DNA from: Cellulomonas sp. Root485
GTDB lineage: Bacteria > Actinomycetota > Actinomycetes > Actinomycetales > Cellulomonadaceae
Length of the DNA stretch: 64,000 bases
Direction: 5' to 3'
Assembly: GCF_001426705.1 (NCBI RefSeq)
Contig: NZ_LMFC01000001.1
Location: 1,765,355-1,829,354, forward strand
In this document: positions 27,698 through 38,463 of the stretch, in pieces
Layout of the letters: the number at the start of each line of letters is the position of its first letter
Numbering within the stretch: the first letter of the stretch is position 1
Notes under the pieces: generated by a model
Told to the model about the DNA's origin: nothing
Database searches by the model: none
Seen by the model: only the letters and a program-made list of their open reading frames with translations
Position numbers and translations under genes: made by a program

Positions 27698-29271
27698 GCG
27701 CCCGCTCGGCGCAGCCGGGACGCGATCTGCACGGCACGCACGGCCGCGGCCGCCTTGTTGCGCGACTCCTCGTACTCCAGCGCGGGCACGGAGTCCGCGA
27801 CGATGCCGCCGCCGGCCTGCACGCTCGCCCGCCCGTCGCGGATCAGCGCCGTGCGGATGGCGATGGCCATGTCCATGTCACCGGCGAAGTCGAAGTAGCC
27901 GACCGTGCCGCCGTAGATGCCGCGGCGGGCGGGCTCGATCTCGTCGATGAGCGCGATCGCACGCGGCTTGGGCGCCCCCGAGAGCGTCCCGGCGGGGAAC
28001 GTCGCGACGAGCGTCTGGAGGGCGGTCGCGCCCTCGCGCAGGCGCCCGACGACCGTCGAGCAGATGTGCATGATGTGGGAGTACCTCTTGACCGCCATGA
28101 ACTCGACGACCTCGACGCTGGCCGGCTCGCACACCTTGACCAGGTCGTTGCGGGACAGGTCGACCAGCATGATGTGCTCGGCCCGCTCCTTGGGGTCGGC
28201 GAGCACCTCGTCCTGCAGCCGGCGGTCCTCGTCGGGGGTGGCGCCGCGGGGGCGCGAGCCGGCGATGGGGAACGTCACGACGCGTCCCGCGGTCACCTTC
28301 ACGAGGGTCTCCGGGCTCGACCCGACGACGGCGAAGTCGCGACCGTCGGCGTCCTGCAGCTGCAGGTAGTACATGTACGGGCTCGGGTTGATGGTGCGCA
28401 GCACCCGGTAGACGTCGATCGGTTCCGCCGGGCAGTCGAGGTCCAGGCGCTGCGAGATGACCACCTGGAACACGTCGCCGTCACGGATGGCCTCCTGACC
28501 GGTCCGCACCGCGTCCTCGAAGTCCTGCCGGGTGGACCGGAACGCCAGCTCGGGCTCCGCGACGTCCGCCAGGACCGCGACCGCGGACTCGGTCGGTCGC
28601 AGCAGCGCGGCCTCCATCGCGTCGATCCGCGCGACGGCGTCGGCGTGCGCGTCGTCCACCCGTTCGTCGGTGTCGTCGAAGTTGATCGCGTTCGCGATGA
28701 GCCAGACCGACCCGTCGTGGTGGTCGACGACCGCCAGGTCCGTGGCCAGCAGCAGCGTCAGCTCGGGCACGCCCAGCTCGTCGGGCGCGTTCGCGGGCAG
28801 CGTCGGCTCCCAGTGCCGGACGATGTCCCAGCCCAGGGCACCCACGAGCCCGCTGGTCAGGGGTGGCAGACCGGCGATCGCGGGGGTGCGGAGCGCGTCG
28901 AGCGTGCGCTCGAGGACGTCGAGCGCGTCACCGTCCGTGGGGACGCCGACGGGGACGTCACCGACCCAGACGGCCGACCCGTCCCGGACGGTCAGGGTGG
29001 CGCGCGAGCGGACGCCGACGAAGGAGTACCGGTCCCAGCTCCCTGCGGCCTCGGCCGACTCGAGGATGAACGTCCCGGGTCGCCCCGCCGCGAGCGTGCG
29101 GTAGAGGCCGACGGGCGTGACGTCGTCGGCGAGGAGCCGGCGCGCGACGGGGATGACCCGGCGGTCGCGCGCCAGGCCCCGGAACACCTCGAGCGACGGC
29201 CACGTGCCACCCCAGGGAACCTCCGCCGCAGCGACGTCCGTGGGAACAGCGGGCACAGCGGGCGCGGTCAC
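27694..29271 (-). CDS. trpE: Anthranilate synthase component I
   Basis: 525 residues from the GTG that overlaps the hisI stop as GTGA. It converts chorismate to anthranilate with ammonia from a TrpG partner, which is not in this window. The chorismate-binding core is intact: [39 protein letters not shown] and [11 protein letters not shown] Trp-feedback region of the LLES type appears as [10 protein letters not shown] near residue 56. Confidence 0.96.
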   Translation of the reverse strand: MTAPAVPAVPTDVAAAEVPWGGTWPSLEVFRGLARDRRVIPVARRLLADDVTPVGLYRTLAAGRPGTFILESAEAAGSWDRYSFVGVRSRATLTVRDGSAVWVGDVPVGVPTDGDALDVLERTLDALRTPAIAGLPPLTSGLVGALGWDIVRHWEPTLPANAPDELGVPELTLLLATDLAVVDHHDGSVWLIANAINFDDTDERVDDAHADAVARIDAMEAALLRPTESAVAVLADVAEPELAFRSTRQDFEDAVRTGQEAIRDGDVFQVVISQRLDLDCPAEPIDVYRVLRTINPSPYMYYLQLQDADGRDFAVVGSSPETLVKVTAGRVVTFPIAGSRPRGATPDEDRRLQDEVLADPKERAEHIMLVDLSRNDLVKVCEPASVEVVEFMAVKRYSHIMHICSTVVGRLREGATALQTLVATFPAGTLSGAPKPRAIALIDEIEPARRGIYGGTVGYFDFAGDMDMAIAIRTALIRDGRASVQAGGGIVADSVPALEYEESRNKAAAAVRAVQIASRLRRAGA

Positions 29272-29666
29272 GACAGCTCTCCGTTCTCGGGGCGGGTGCC
29301 GACGACCGCGGACAGCGGGCCGCCGGCGTCGAAGCAGGTGTGCGCGCCGGTGTGGCAGGCGGCACCGACCTGGTCGACCTCGACGAGCAGCGCGTCGCCG
29401 TCGCAGTCGATGCTCACGGACTTCACGTACTGGGCGTGACCGGACGTGTCGCCCTTGCGCCAGTACTCCTGGCGCGAGCGGCTCCAGAACACGACGCGGC
29501 CGCTGGTCAGCGTCCGGCGCAGCGCCTCGTCGTCCATCCAGCCGAGCATGAGGACCTCGCGCGAGTCGTGCTGCTGCACGATCGCTGCCACCAGACCGTG
29601 GTCGTCGTGCTTGAGGCGCGCGGCGACGGCGGGATCGAGGGTCGGTGCGGAGGGGCTCGAAGACAC
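29268..29666 (-). CDS. hisI: Phosphoribosyl-AMP cyclohydrolase
   Basis: 132 residues. It opens the purine ring in histidine synthesis. The zinc and substrate motifs are present: [37 protein letters not shown] and [10 protein letters not shown]. The GTG start at 29666 lies exactly 6 nt after a CAGGAT box, pointing to a leaderless promoter that would also serve trpE through the GTGA coupling. No HisE fusion. Confidence 0.95.
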   Translation of the reverse strand: MSSSPSAPTLDPAVAARLKHDDHGLVAAIVQQHDSREVLMLGWMDDEALRRTLTSGRVVFWSRSRQEYWRKGDTSGHAQYVKSVSIDCDGDALLVEVDQVGAACHTGAHTCFDAGGPLSAVVGTRPENGELS

Positions 29667-29718
29667 GCACCGATCCTGCCACGCAGCCGCGTGCCGGACG
29701 GACCCGTCCCACCAGCCG

Positions 29719-31536
29719 TCAGCGGGTCTGCGACACCCAGGCGGCGTGCATCGCGGCGTAGTGACCGTCGCGCGCCACCAGGTCGTCGTGGTGCCCGACC
29801 TCGACCACACGGCCCGCATCGACCACCACCACCGTGTCGGCCGCCTCCGCCGTGGACAGCCGGTGCGCGATCGTCAGGGTGCTGCGGCCGCGCGTGAGCG
29901 AGTCCAGCGCGCGCGCGATCCGGACCTCGGTGGCCGGGTCCACCGCCGAGGTCGCCTCGTCGAGCAGCAGCAGGTCCGCCTCCGCCAGGTAGGCACGGGC
30001 GAGCGCGACCAGCTGCCGCTCCCCCGCAGACAGGGACTCGCCCCGCTGGCCGACGGGAGTGTCGAGGCCGTCGGCCAGCTCGTCCACCCAGCCGTCCAGG
30101 CCGAGCGCCTCGATGGCGGCGCGGATCCGCACGTCGTCGTCCTGCGCAGTGGTCGTCCCGTCCTCGTGGCGCAGACCGTAGGCGACGTTCTGCGCGAGGG
30201 TGCCGTCGAACAGGAAGCCCTCCTGCGGGACCAGCACGACGCGACGCCGCAGGTCCGCGACGGCGATGTCCCGCAGGTCCACCCCGTCGAGCAGGACGGA
30301 ACCCCCGGTGGGGTCCATGAACCGGGCGACGAGCTTGGCGATCGTCGTCTTGCCCGATCCCGTCGCGCCGACGACCGCGACGGACGTCCCGGCGGGGATC
30401 GCGACGTCGACCTCCCGCAGCACCGGCGGACCGTCCGGGTAGGAGAAGTCCACCGCGCGCAGCTCGACGTGGGCAGGGCCGCGGGGGCTGGGCACGCCGT
30501 CCGCGCCCGGGTCGACCACCTCGACCGGCGTCTCCAGGACCCCGAGCACGCGGCGCCACCCGGCGACGGCGTTCTGCAGCTCGTTGAGGATCTCGGTGGC
30601 CATCTGCACCGGGCCGGTGAAGAGCTGGACGAGGAACAGGAAGGCCAGCAGGCGGCCAACCGACATCTCCCCGGCTATCCCGAGGTAGGTCCCGGCGACG
30701 ACGACCAGCGCCAGGACGAGGTTGGCGACGAGCACGCCGCTGGAGAACACGAGGGCGACCAGGTTCTGCGCCCGCACCATCGCCGCACGGGTGGCGGCGA
30801 CCGCGGCGTCGATCCGGCGCTGCGTGCGCTCGGCGACCCCGTACGCCCGGATGGTCTCGGCGCCGACGACGGCCTCGGAGATGGCGCCGAGCATCCCGCC
30901 GACGCGCTCACGCACCGCCGTGTACCGGGCGTTGACGCGCTTCTGCAACGGCTGGAGCAGCACGAAGAGCGGCACGAACCCCGCCCACACGATCAGGGTC
31001 AGCTGCCAGGAGTAGACCGCCATCAGCACCGTCGCCACCGCGATCTGCAGCACGGAGACGAGCAGCATGATCCCGCCCCACTGCACGAACAGCGAGATCG
31101 TGTCGACGTCGGACGTCACGCGCGAGACCAGCGACCCCCGCCGCTCGGTGTTCTGCGTCAGCACCGACAGGTCGTGCACGTGCCGGAACGCCCGGGTGCG
31201 CAGCGCCAGCAGCCCGCTCTCGCTCGACCGGAACAGCCGCACGTTGACGTAGGCCGAGCACACCGCCGCGATCAGGAGCCCGACGGCGGCCAGGCCGGCG
31301 AGCGCCATGACCCGCGACACGTCCGGACCCCCCTCCGCGAGGATGCCCGTGTCGACGGTCTGCTGCACCGCGATCGGCACGAGCACCCGCCCGATCGACG
31401 CGATCACCGCGAGCAGCACCGTGACCTGCCAGCCGACCAGCAGCTGCGGGGAGACCTGCACGCCGCGGCGCAACGTCGCGAGCACCCCGAGGGTGCTGGC
31501 GGGGGCGAACCGGTGGCTGCCGTTCGGCTCGGTCAT
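29719..31536 (-). CDS. ABC exporter half-transporter carrying the complete catalytic Walker B/H-loop
   Basis: 605 residues: six-helix ABC membrane domain (about 25-320) and a nucleotide-binding domain. Walker A is GATGSGKTT, Walker [10 protein letters not shown] with the catalytic Glu, and the H-loop TIAHRLS is intact. The signature is LSAGERQ rather than LSGGQ. It pairs with the next gene (4-bp ATGA overlap) to form a heterodimer. Substrate unknown. Confidence 0.92.
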   Translation of the reverse strand: MTEPNGSHRFAPASTLGVLATLRRGVQVSPQLLVGWQVTVLLAVIASIGRVLVPIAVQQTVDTGILAEGGPDVSRVMALAGLAAVGLLIAAVCSAYVNVRLFRSSESGLLALRTRAFRHVHDLSVLTQNTERRGSLVSRVTSDVDTISLFVQWGGIMLLVSVLQIAVATVLMAVYSWQLTLIVWAGFVPLFVLLQPLQKRVNARYTAVRERVGGMLGAISEAVVGAETIRAYGVAERTQRRIDAAVAATRAAMVRAQNLVALVFSSGVLVANLVLALVVVAGTYLGIAGEMSVGRLLAFLFLVQLFTGPVQMATEILNELQNAVAGWRRVLGVLETPVEVVDPGADGVPSPRGPAHVELRAVDFSYPDGPPVLREVDVAIPAGTSVAVVGATGSGKTTIAKLVARFMDPTGGSVLLDGVDLRDIAVADLRRRVVLVPQEGFLFDGTLAQNVAYGLRHEDGTTTAQDDDVRIRAAIEALGLDGWVDELADGLDTPVGQRGESLSAGERQLVALARAYLAEADLLLLDEATSAVDPATEVRIARALDSLTRGRSTLTIAHRLSTAEAADTVVVVDAGRVVEVGHHDDLVARDGHYAAMHAAWVSQTR

Positions 31537-33413
31537 GCCAGGTCCTCCACGACCTCGAGGGCCTCCTCGTCCGCGGCCTCGGCGGCGCGGCGCGCGGTCT
31601 CCTGCTCGTACGCGGTCGCCAGGGCGCGGTAGCCGTCGTCGCGGGCGAGGAGCTCGTCGTGGGTGCCGCGGTCGACGACCCGACCGCCGTCGATGTGCAC
31701 GACCTCGTCGGCCAGCAGGACGGACGACATCCGGTAGGCGACGAGCAGCACCGTCGGACCGCTCCCTGCAGCCTCGCTGCGCAGCCCCCGCAGGATCGCC
31801 TGCTCGATGCGCGGGTCGACCGCGGAGGTCGCGTCGTCGAGCACGAGGACGGCAGGCCGGCGGACCAGCGCGCGGGCGAGCGCGAGGCGCTGGCGCTGAC
31901 CGCCCGACAGGTTCGCGCCACGCTCGCCCAGGGGTGCGTCGAGTCCGCCGGGCAGGGCCCGCACGACGTCGTCGACGCGGGCGAGGCGCAACGCGTCCCA
32001 GACCGCGTCGTCGTCCGGCGACCCCGGTTCACCGTCGTCGGCGAGCGTGACGTTCGAGCGCACGGTGTCCTCGAACACGAACGTCGACTGGGCCACCAGC
32101 GCGACGTGCCGCGCGAGGTCGGCCGGTGGCACGTCGCGCAGGTCGAGCCCGTCGACCCGGACCGAGCCCCGGGACGGGTCGTACAGGCGGCTGACCAGGG
32201 AGACGAGCGTCGTCTTGCCCGCACCGGTCGGGCCGACGACCGCGATGGTGCGGCCGGCCGGCACGTCGAGGTCGACGTCGTGCAGCAGCTCGAGCTCCCC
32301 ACCACCGGGCAGCGCGACGGAGCGGCTCACCTCACGCAGCTCCACCCGGGCACCGCCGACGGGCTCCCACGGCGTGCTGCCCACGCTGAGCGCCCCGTGC
32401 GAGTCGATCACCCGGGCGATCCGGTCGTACCCGACGAGCGCCCGCGGCAGCTCCCCCAGCACCCAGCCGAACGCACGCACGGGCACGGCGAGCAGGGTCA
32501 GCAGGTAGGCCGCCGCGACGACGTCCCCGGTCCCGATGTGGCCCTCGCTGATCTGCACGGTCCCCACCACGAGCACGAGCAGGGTCCCGAGGCTCGGCAG
32601 CAGGTCGATGACCGGGTCGAACAGCGCCCGCACCACACCGACGCGGACGTTCGCGTGGCGCAGCTCGGTGGCCCGCTCGGCGAACCTGGCCTCCTCGCGC
32701 GCCTCCGTGCCCAGCGACGTGACGAGCACGGCGGCCTCGAAGCTCTCGTGCGCGATGTCGGCCACCTCGGCCCGCAGCTGCTGGGCGCGGATCGCCGCCG
32801 GTGACATCCGGTTCTGGAACACGACGTTCGCGACCACCGCGAGCGGCAGGACGATCAGCGCGGCGAGCGCCAGCCAGATGTCGGTCCGCACCAGCTCGAC
32901 GGTCGCGACGACCATCATCACGACGACCCCGATGGCGAACGGCAAGGGGTTGAAGATCGACGTCGCCGCCTCGACGTCCGCGCTGGCGTTCGAGAGCAGC
33001 TGGCCCGTCGGGTGCTCGCGGTGCCACGACATCGGCAGCCGCAGGTACTGGCGGGTGACGCCGGTCCGGTGGTCCTCCTGGATCAGGGCGAACCCCCGTC
33101 CCGCGTACATCCGGCGGGCCGCGACCGTCAGGGCGAGGGACACCGCGACCAGCGCGATCGCGCCGCCCGCGAGCCAGATCCGGTCCCGTGCCTCGCTCGA
33201 GCCGGCCAGCGCCGGCACGACGACCTGGTCCGTCACGGCACCGAGCACGCGGCTGACCCCGACCGTGAGGGCACCGAAGAGCGCGGACGTCCCGATGGCC
33301 AGGACGTAGGTGCGGGGGTGCGCTCGCAGCCCTCGACCGAGCAGCTGGACGGCGCGTCGCGGCACGGAGCCGGTGAGCGCCATCGACCGGGACGGCTCGT
33401 CTCGCGTGGGCAC
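31533..33413 (-). CDS. ABC exporter half-transporter with degenerate ATP site residues
   Basis: 626 residues: six-helix membrane domain and nucleotide-binding domain. Walker A GPTGAGKTT and a canonical LSGGQRQ signature are present. Walker B reads LVLDDATS, with Asp in place of the catalytic Glu, and the switch-loop His is Tyr (LLVAYRMSS). This is the pattern of the degenerate partner in heterodimeric exporters such as TM287/288. The GTG start has GGAAGG upstream. Confidence 0.92.
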   Translation of the reverse strand: MPTRDEPSRSMALTGSVPRRAVQLLGRGLRAHPRTYVLAIGTSALFGALTVGVSRVLGAVTDQVVVPALAGSSEARDRIWLAGGAIALVAVSLALTVAARRMYAGRGFALIQEDHRTGVTRQYLRLPMSWHREHPTGQLLSNASADVEAATSIFNPLPFAIGVVVMMVVATVELVRTDIWLALAALIVLPLAVVANVVFQNRMSPAAIRAQQLRAEVADIAHESFEAAVLVTSLGTEAREEARFAERATELRHANVRVGVVRALFDPVIDLLPSLGTLLVLVVGTVQISEGHIGTGDVVAAAYLLTLLAVPVRAFGWVLGELPRALVGYDRIARVIDSHGALSVGSTPWEPVGGARVELREVSRSVALPGGGELELLHDVDLDVPAGRTIAVVGPTGAGKTTLVSLVSRLYDPSRGSVRVDGLDLRDVPPADLARHVALVAQSTFVFEDTVRSNVTLADDGEPGSPDDDAVWDALRLARVDDVVRALPGGLDAPLGERGANLSGGQRQRLALARALVRRPAVLVLDDATSAVDPRIEQAILRGLRSEAAGSGPTVLLVAYRMSSVLLADEVVHIDGGRVVDRGTHDELLARDDGYRALATAYEQETARRAAEAADEEALEVVEDLA

Positions 33414-33528
33414 GACAGGACCTTCCGTGACGCTGGTGGGGTTCTCCTCATTCTCTCATGAGGGTGCGAGCGCTTACCCGCCGAGCGCTCGGGCCACGGG
33501 CCACGGCGGCGCGTGCGATCCTGCGGTC

Positions 33529-34176
33529 ATGACCTGGCACGAGATCGAGCGCGCGCAGCTGGCGCAGGCCCTCCTGGACGTCACGCCTGACGCACCCACG
33601 CTCTGCGAGGGCTGGCAGGCACGGCACCTCGCGGCGCACGTCGTGCTCCGGGAGCGCTCACCGATCGTCAGTGCGGGGATCGCCGTCCCGGCCCTCGCAT
33701 CCCGTGCCGAGGCCGCCATCGCGACGCTCGCCGACCAGGCCTCCACCGAGGGCGCCTACCGGGACCTGGTGGCCCGGGTCGCCGACACGCCCGCGCGCTG
33801 GCACCCGGCCTCCTGGGTCGGGGAGTCCGCGAACGTCATCGAGTTCTTCGTCCACACCGAGGACGTCCGGCGCGGAGCGGGGTCCGTCCCGGCGCGCGAG
33901 CTCGACGCGGGACTCGTCGACGCGCTGTGGTCGCACCTGCCGCGCGCCGCCGCGGGCCGGCTGCGCGGCGCCCCGGTGGGGGTCGTCCTCGTCCGCGACG
34001 ACGGCGTCCGGCACCACCTGCGCGCACCCAAGGCGGACTACGGCACCGTCGTCGTCCGCGGCGCCGTCGGCGAGCTCGTCCTCTACCTCCTCGGCCGGGG
34101 CGCCGCCGCCGACGTCCGGGTCGAGGGCGACGCCGACGACGTCGCGACGATCGAGGCGGTCCTGCCCTCCCGCTAG
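33529..34176 (+). CDS. TIGR03085 family metal-binding (DinB/MDMPI-fold) protein
   Basis: 215 residues. The N terminus (LCEGWQARHLAAHVVLRERSP) matches TIGR03085, a branch of the MDMPI/DinB fold with metal-binding histidines; EFFVHTEDVRR carries another. Function unproven. The ATG lies 6 nt after GATCCT, without a ribosome site. It is flanked by divergent ABC genes and ends with a 4-bp overlap with the FKBP gene on the other strand. Confidence 0.85.
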   Translation: MTWHEIERAQLAQALLDVTPDAPTLCEGWQARHLAAHVVLRERSPIVSAGIAVPALASRAEAAIATLADQASTEGAYRDLVARVADTPARWHPASWVGESANVIEFFVHTEDVRRGAGSVPARELDAGLVDALWSHLPRAAAGRLRGAPVGVVLVRDDGVRHHLRAPKADYGTVVVRGAVGELVLYLLGRGAAADVRVEGDADDVATIEAVLPSR

Positions 34177-35057
34177 CCCGCCGCCTGCTCGGGGTGCCCG
34201 GTGGCCAGGATGTCCACCACGAAGACGACGGTCTGCCCCGCCAGCTCCTCGCTCTCGGTGACACCGAGGGCGTAGGTGGGCGGCACGACGAGCATCACCT
34301 GGCTGCCGACCGGCTGGTCGACCAGCCCCTCGGCCCACGCCTGCACGTCCTGCAGCGAGAACGACACCGGCAGCCCGTGCGTCCAGGTCGAGTCGAACGC
34401 CTCGCCCGTGGTCCACGCGAAACCGGTGTACTGCACGGTCACGACGTCGCTCGCGGCCACCTGCTCGCCGCTGCCACGGATCAGCGGCTGTGCGCCGAGC
34501 GTCGTCGGCGGTTCCGTCCCGGTCGGTGTGATCGTCGGCGCGCCGGACGCGTCCAGCGTCACCGCGGGGAGGTCGGCACGAGGAGGTTTCGGCTCGCCGT
34601 CCGCGCGCGTGGGCAGCACGTCGACCACCGTCACCGTCGGGTAGTCCGTCGCACCCTCGCCGCTGCCGGGGCTGATCTGGAGCATCCGGGCACCGACCTG
34701 CTGGCCGCGCAGCGTCTCGTAGAGGTCCTTGCCGAGGTCCTCCTCGGTCAGGAGCATCGCCGTCGGGTTGGTGGTGTAGCTCTCCTTGACCAGGGTCGCG
34801 TCCGTCGCGTCCTCCAGCCAGAAGTCGATGAGCACCGGCGCGCCCTCGACCAGCTCGGCGCCCGTGCCCGGCCAGATCTGCTCCGTCCGGGTCTTGTCCA
34901 CCTGCAAGGGGGTCAGGTACGTGATCGTCGGCGCTGCGCCGGGTTCCCCCGTCACCGTCACCGCGGCCGGCTCCGCCGCCGGCGCGCTGCAGCCGACGAG
35001 GGTCAGCAACGCGATCGCCACACCGGCGACCAGGGCTCTGCCCTGCAGTCGTCGCAC
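34173..35057 (-). CDS. Lipoprotein with tandem FKBP-type peptidyl-prolyl isomerase domains
   Basis: 294 residues. A type II signal peptide ends in the lipobox LVGC (Cys23). The N-terminal half (about 45-150) looks like a degenerate FKBP domain; the C-terminal half (about 185-290) is a better one: VTVQYTGFAWTTGEAFDSTW, VGSQVMLVVPPTYALG and TVVFVVDIL. It should act on the outer face of the membrane. GTG 35057 follows GGAAGG. It lies downstream of pafA, a common actinobacterial neighbour, across a 23-bp repeat. Confidence 0.88.
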   Translation of the reverse strand: MRRLQGRALVAGVAIALLTLVGCSAPAAEPAAVTVTGEPGAAPTITYLTPLQVDKTRTEQIWPGTGAELVEGAPVLIDFWLEDATDATLVKESYTTNPTAMLLTEEDLGKDLYETLRGQQVGARMLQISPGSGEGATDYPTVTVVDVLPTRADGEPKPPRADLPAVTLDASGAPTITPTGTEPPTTLGAQPLIRGSGEQVAASDVVTVQYTGFAWTTGEAFDSTWTHGLPVSFSLQDVQAWAEGLVDQPVGSQVMLVVPPTYALGVTESEELAGQTVVFVVDILATGHPEQAAG

Positions 35058-35102
35058 GTCGTTCCTTCCAGCTCCTGGGTCCGGGCGTGTTCCAGCGCCA
35101 CG

Positions 35103-35182
35103 GTCCTGGCCGACACGAGCCCACAGTCCTGGCGGACACGAGCCCACAGTCCTGGCGGACCCACAGTCCACCGTCCTGGCGG
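35103..35182. repeat. 23-bp periodic direct repeat between pafA and the FKBP lipoprotein gene
   Basis: The core GTCCTGGC followed by S and G starts at 35103, 35126, 35149 and 35173 (spacing 23, 23, 24). The first two units are 23 bp and almost identical (one C/G difference), continuing ACACGAGCCCACA; the third is shortened and the fourth keeps the core only. It fills about half of the 170-bp gap between the two same-strand genes; the rest shows nothing clear. Confidence 0.75.
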
Positions 35183-35227
35183 TCGCCAGACCGCCACACT
35201 GTACGGCCCGGCGCTGTCAGGCCGGGG

Positions 35228-36589
35228 CTACATGGACTCGATGAGCCGGTCCACCCGCTCGTCGACGCTGCGGAACGGGTCCTTGCACAGGACGGTGCGC
35301 TGCGCCTGGTCGTTGAGCTTGAGGTGCACCCAGTCGACCGTGTAGTCGCGTCGGGCATCCTGCGCGGCACGCACGAAGTCACCGCGGAGCTTGGCGCGCG
35401 TCGTCTGCGGCGGCACCGCGGTGGCCTCGAAGACCTCCAGGTCCGTCGTCACCCGCTCCACCAGCCCCTTGGCGGCCATCAGGTTGTAGAGGCCCTCGGT
35501 GCGCGAGATGTCGTGGTACGCCAGGTCCAGGCGCTGCACCCGCACGTCGGACATCTCCAGGCCGTGCTTGGCGCGGTACCGCTCGATCAGCCGGTACTTG
35601 ATGACCCAGTCCAGCTCCCGGTCCACCAGGGACAGGTCCCCGGTCCGCATCGCCCGCAGCCCGCGCTCCCACAGGTCGAGCACCTGCTTGTTCTCCGGGC
35701 TCGGCCCGCCCTCCGAGGCCAGGAAGTCGCTCACCCGCGTGAGGTACTCCTCCTGCAGGTCGATCGCCGTGACCGTCCGGCCGTTCGCCATCGTCACCGG
35801 GTGCATGCCGGTCAGGTCGTGGCTGATCTCCCGGATCGCGCGGATCGGGTTCTCCAGGGCCATCTCCCGCATCGGGACGCCGGCCTCGATCATCCGCAGC
35901 AGGAGGTCCGTCGTGCCGACCTTGAGCATCGTCGTCGACTCGGACATCGACGAGTCACCGACGATCACGTGCAGCCGGCGGTAGTGCTCGGCGTCGGCGT
36001 GCGGCTCGTCGCGCGTGTTGATGATGGGCCGCGAGCGGGTGGTCGCGCTGGAGACCGCCTCCCAGATGTGGTCCGCACGCTGCGACAGGCAGTAGACCGC
36101 CCCGCGCGGTGTCGTGAGCACCTTGCCCGCACCGGTGAGGATCTGCCGGGTGATGAGGAACGGCACCAGCACGTCCGAGAGCCGCGAGAAGTCGCCCTGC
36201 CGGCGCACCAGGTAGTTCTCGTGGCAGCCGTAGGAGTTGCCCGCGGAGTCGGTGTTGTTCTTGAACAGGTGGATCGTGCCCGGCAGCCCCTCGTGCTCGA
36301 GCCGCTGCTGCGCGTCCGCGACGAGCCCCTCGAGGATGCGCTCGCCCGCCCGGTCGTGCGTGACCAGCTGCCGCACGTCGTCGCACTCGGCGGTCGCGTA
36401 CTCGGGGTGGGAGCCGACGTCGAGGTACAGGCGCGAGCCGTTGCGCAGGAACACGTTGGAGGAGCGTCCCCACGCGACGACCTTGCGGAACAGGTACCGC
36501 GCGACCTCGTCGGCCGAGAGCCCACGACCGTCCTGGGCGGCGCACGTGACGCCGTACTCCGTCTCCAGGCCGAAGATCCGCCTGTCCAT
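35228..36589 (-). CDS. pafA: Pup--protein ligase
   Basis: 453 residues from the ATG giving [13 protein letters not shown], with GGAGG upstream; longer frames encode Arg/Gly-rich nonsense. A glutamine-synthetase-fold enzyme: FGLETEYGV starts the ATP site, and [26 protein letters not shown] and [13 protein letters not shown] are conserved. It joins the C-terminal Glu of deamidated Pup to lysines of target proteins. Related to Dop in this cluster. The gap to prcA upstream is 35 bp. Confidence 0.97.
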   Translation of the reverse strand: MDRRIFGLETEYGVTCAAQDGRGLSADEVARYLFRKVVAWGRSSNVFLRNGSRLYLDVGSHPEYATAECDDVRQLVTHDRAGERILEGLVADAQQRLEHEGLPGTIHLFKNNTDSAGNSYGCHENYLVRRQGDFSRLSDVLVPFLITRQILTGAGKVLTTPRGAVYCLSQRADHIWEAVSSATTRSRPIINTRDEPHADAEHYRRLHVIVGDSSMSESTTMLKVGTTDLLLRMIEAGVPMREMALENPIRAIREISHDLTGMHPVTMANGRTVTAIDLQEEYLTRVSDFLASEGGPSPENKQVLDLWERGLRAMRTGDLSLVDRELDWVIKYRLIERYRAKHGLEMSDVRVQRLDLAYHDISRTEGLYNLMAAKGLVERVTTDLEVFEATAVPPQTTRAKLRGDFVRAAQDARRDYTVDWVHLKLNDQAQRTVLCKDPFRSVDERVDRLIESM

Positions 36590-36624
36590 CGCCGTGCTCC
36601 CTCCGTCGCCTCGTACGGTCCCCG

Positions 36625-37323
36625 TCAGTCTGCGCCCAGCAGGTCCTCCAGCAGGGCACCGGCGAGCCGCCGGAACGTCCTGCGGGGACGTGTGCGATCC
36701 AGCACCGCGACCTCCAGCTGGGGAGCCGGGATCGCCCGCGGCTCGCCCCCGTCCTCCGCCGCCCCGAGGGTGCGCACGGCGAGCGCGAGCACCTCCGGGA
36801 GGGTCAGCCCTGCCCGCCACTGCTCGGCCAGGAGGACGCCCAGCCGGTCCGCCTGCCCACCCATGACGACGTAGCCGTGCTCGTCCGTGACCGAGCCGTC
36901 GTAGGCCAGCCGGTAGATCTGGTCACCCGCTGCCGCGCGGCCGACCTCGGCCACGACGATCTCGACCTCGAGCGGCTTGGACTCCGTCGTGAACGACGTG
37001 CCGAGCGTCTGCGCGTACGCGTTGGCCAGACCCCGGGCGGTGACGTCCTCCCGGTCGTAGGAGTAGCCGCGCAGGTCGGCGTAGCGCACACCGGCCACCC
37101 GCAGGTTCTCGAACTCGTTGTACTTGCCGACCGCCGCGAAGCCGATCCGGTCGTAGATCTCGGAGATCTTGTGCAGCGCACGCGACGCGTTCTCGGTGGC
37201 GAACGCGATCCCGTCGTCGTACTGCAGGACCACGACGGACCGCCCGCGCGCGATGCCCTTGCGCGCGTAGTCCGCCCGGTCCTTCATCAGCTGCTCGGGT
37301 GACACGTAGAACGGCATGCTCAT
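36625..37323 (-). CDS. prcA: 20S proteasome alpha subunit
   Basis: 232 residues. [21 protein letters not shown] is the N-terminal gate region and [10 protein letters not shown] opens the core. Alpha rings gate access and dock the ATPase. The ATG giving MSMPFY overlaps the prcB stop as ATGA, so alpha and beta subunits are made in step; the internal Met two codons later is an alternative. Confidence 0.96.
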   Translation of the reverse strand: MSMPFYVSPEQLMKDRADYARKGIARGRSVVVLQYDDGIAFATENASRALHKISEIYDRIGFAAVGKYNEFENLRVAGVRYADLRGYSYDREDVTARGLANAYAQTLGTSFTTESKPLEVEIVVAEVGRAAAGDQIYRLAYDGSVTDEHGYVVMGGQADRLGVLLAEQWRAGLTLPEVLALAVRTLGAAEDGGEPRAIPAPQLEVAVLDRTRPRRTFRRLAGALLEDLLGAD

Positions 37324-38153
37324 CGCGCACCCCCACGGCTCTCGTGCGCCCGTCTGCGTTCCTGCTCGACCTGCTCGGCGACAGCCCCGAGGTCGGCGTC
37401 GCTCACGCGCAGGTACCCGGACTCCGTCACCGTGGCGACGACGGGCCAGATCCCCCGCGTGTGGTCGGGCCCGCCCGTCGCCGAGTCGTCGTCCGAGGCG
37501 TCGACGAGCGCCTCCACGGCCACCTTCACCGCGGCGTCGGCGTCGAGCCCCGGCCGCCACAGCTTCTTCAGCGAGCCGCGCGCGAACACCGACCCCGAGC
37601 CGACCGCGTGGTGGTCGTGCTCCTCGTAGCGGCCGCCCGTGACGTCGTAGGAGAAGATCCGGCCGACACGGCGGTCCAGGTCGAAGCCGCCGAACAGCGG
37701 CACCACGGCCAGCCCCTGCATCGCCATGCCGAGGTTGCCACGGATCATCGTCGCGAGCCGGTTGGCCTTGCCGTCCAGCGAGAGCAGGCTGCCCTCGATC
37801 TTCTCGTAGTGCTCGAGCTCGAGCTGGAACAGCCGGACCAGCTCCACGGCGAGGCCTGCGGTGCCGGCGATGCCGACCGCCGAGTACTCGTCGGCGGGGA
37901 AGACCTTCTCGATCTCCCGGCTCGCGATCATCGAGCCCATGGTCGCGCGGCGGTCCCCCGCCATGACGATCCCGCCCGCGAACGCGAGCGCGAGGATCGT
38001 GGTGCCGTGCGGTGCGTGCACGTCCGAGGGGGGCCGGTTACCCGGCAGCAGCTGCGGGGCATGGCTGGACAGGAACTCCAGGAACGACGACGACCCCGGA
38101 GTGGTGAACGCGTGCGGCAGCCGCCCGGAAGCGGACGTGTCGGATGAGCTCAT
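37320..38153 (-). CDS. prcB: 20S proteasome beta subunit
   Basis: 277 residues. A 50-residue propeptide ends in APHG; autocatalytic cleavage exposes Thr51 (TTILALAF), the N-terminal nucleophile. Catalytic neighbours are visible (AGDRRATMG with Asp and Arg, and a Lys in EKVFPAD). It lies 6 bp after pup and overlaps prcA by 4 bp. Confidence 0.97.
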   Translation of the reverse strand: MSSSDTSASGRLPHAFTTPGSSSFLEFLSSHAPQLLPGNRPPSDVHAPHGTTILALAFAGGIVMAGDRRATMGSMIASREIEKVFPADEYSAVGIAGTAGLAVELVRLFQLELEHYEKIEGSLLSLDGKANRLATMIRGNLGMAMQGLAVVPLFGGFDLDRRVGRIFSYDVTGGRYEEHDHHAVGSGSVFARGSLKKLWRPGLDADAAVKVAVEALVDASDDDSATGGPDHTRGIWPVVATVTESGYLRVSDADLGAVAEQVEQERRRAHESRGGAR

Positions 38154-38159
38154 GTGCGG

Positions 38160-38357
38160 TCACTGACCGCCCTTCTGGACGAAGCCGCGCACGAACTGCT
38201 CGGCGTTGGACTCCAGGACGTCGTCGATCTCGTCGAGCAGCGCGTCCACCTCGGCGTCCCGCGACTGAGCAGCCGGGGCGACGGGGGCGGGGGTGTCCGG
38301 TCCGTCGTCCGGCTCCGCATCCTCGCGGCGCGGACGTACGTGTTCCTGACCAGCCAT
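38160..38357 (-). CDS. pup: Prokaryotic ubiquitin-like protein Pup
   Basis: 65 residues ending in GGQ, so Dop must deamidate the C-terminal Gln to Glu before ligation. The C-terminal helix (AEVDALLDEIDDVLESNAEQ) is the part that binds the ATPase coiled coil; the N terminus is charged and disordered. The ATG follows GGGAGG. The upstream gap to dop is 106 bp and contains a TAGGGT box on the minus strand near 38398. Confidence 0.97.
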   Translation of the reverse strand: MAGQEHVRPRREDAEPDDGPDTPAPVAPAAQSRDAEVDALLDEIDDVLESNAEQFVRGFVQKGGQ

Positions 38358-38463
38358 GGTGACCTCCCGAAGTGCCGAGCCGATGTGCTGTCGTCCACCC
38401 TAGGCCCATCTTCCGACGCTCCCGGTCCCCACGCCCACGGTGCGGACGAGGACCCGTCGTCGT

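Noticed and set aside
35103..35182. The 23-bp repeat as a CRISPR array
   Set aside because: The repeats are directly adjacent without unique spacers, decay quickly, and no cas genes are in the window.
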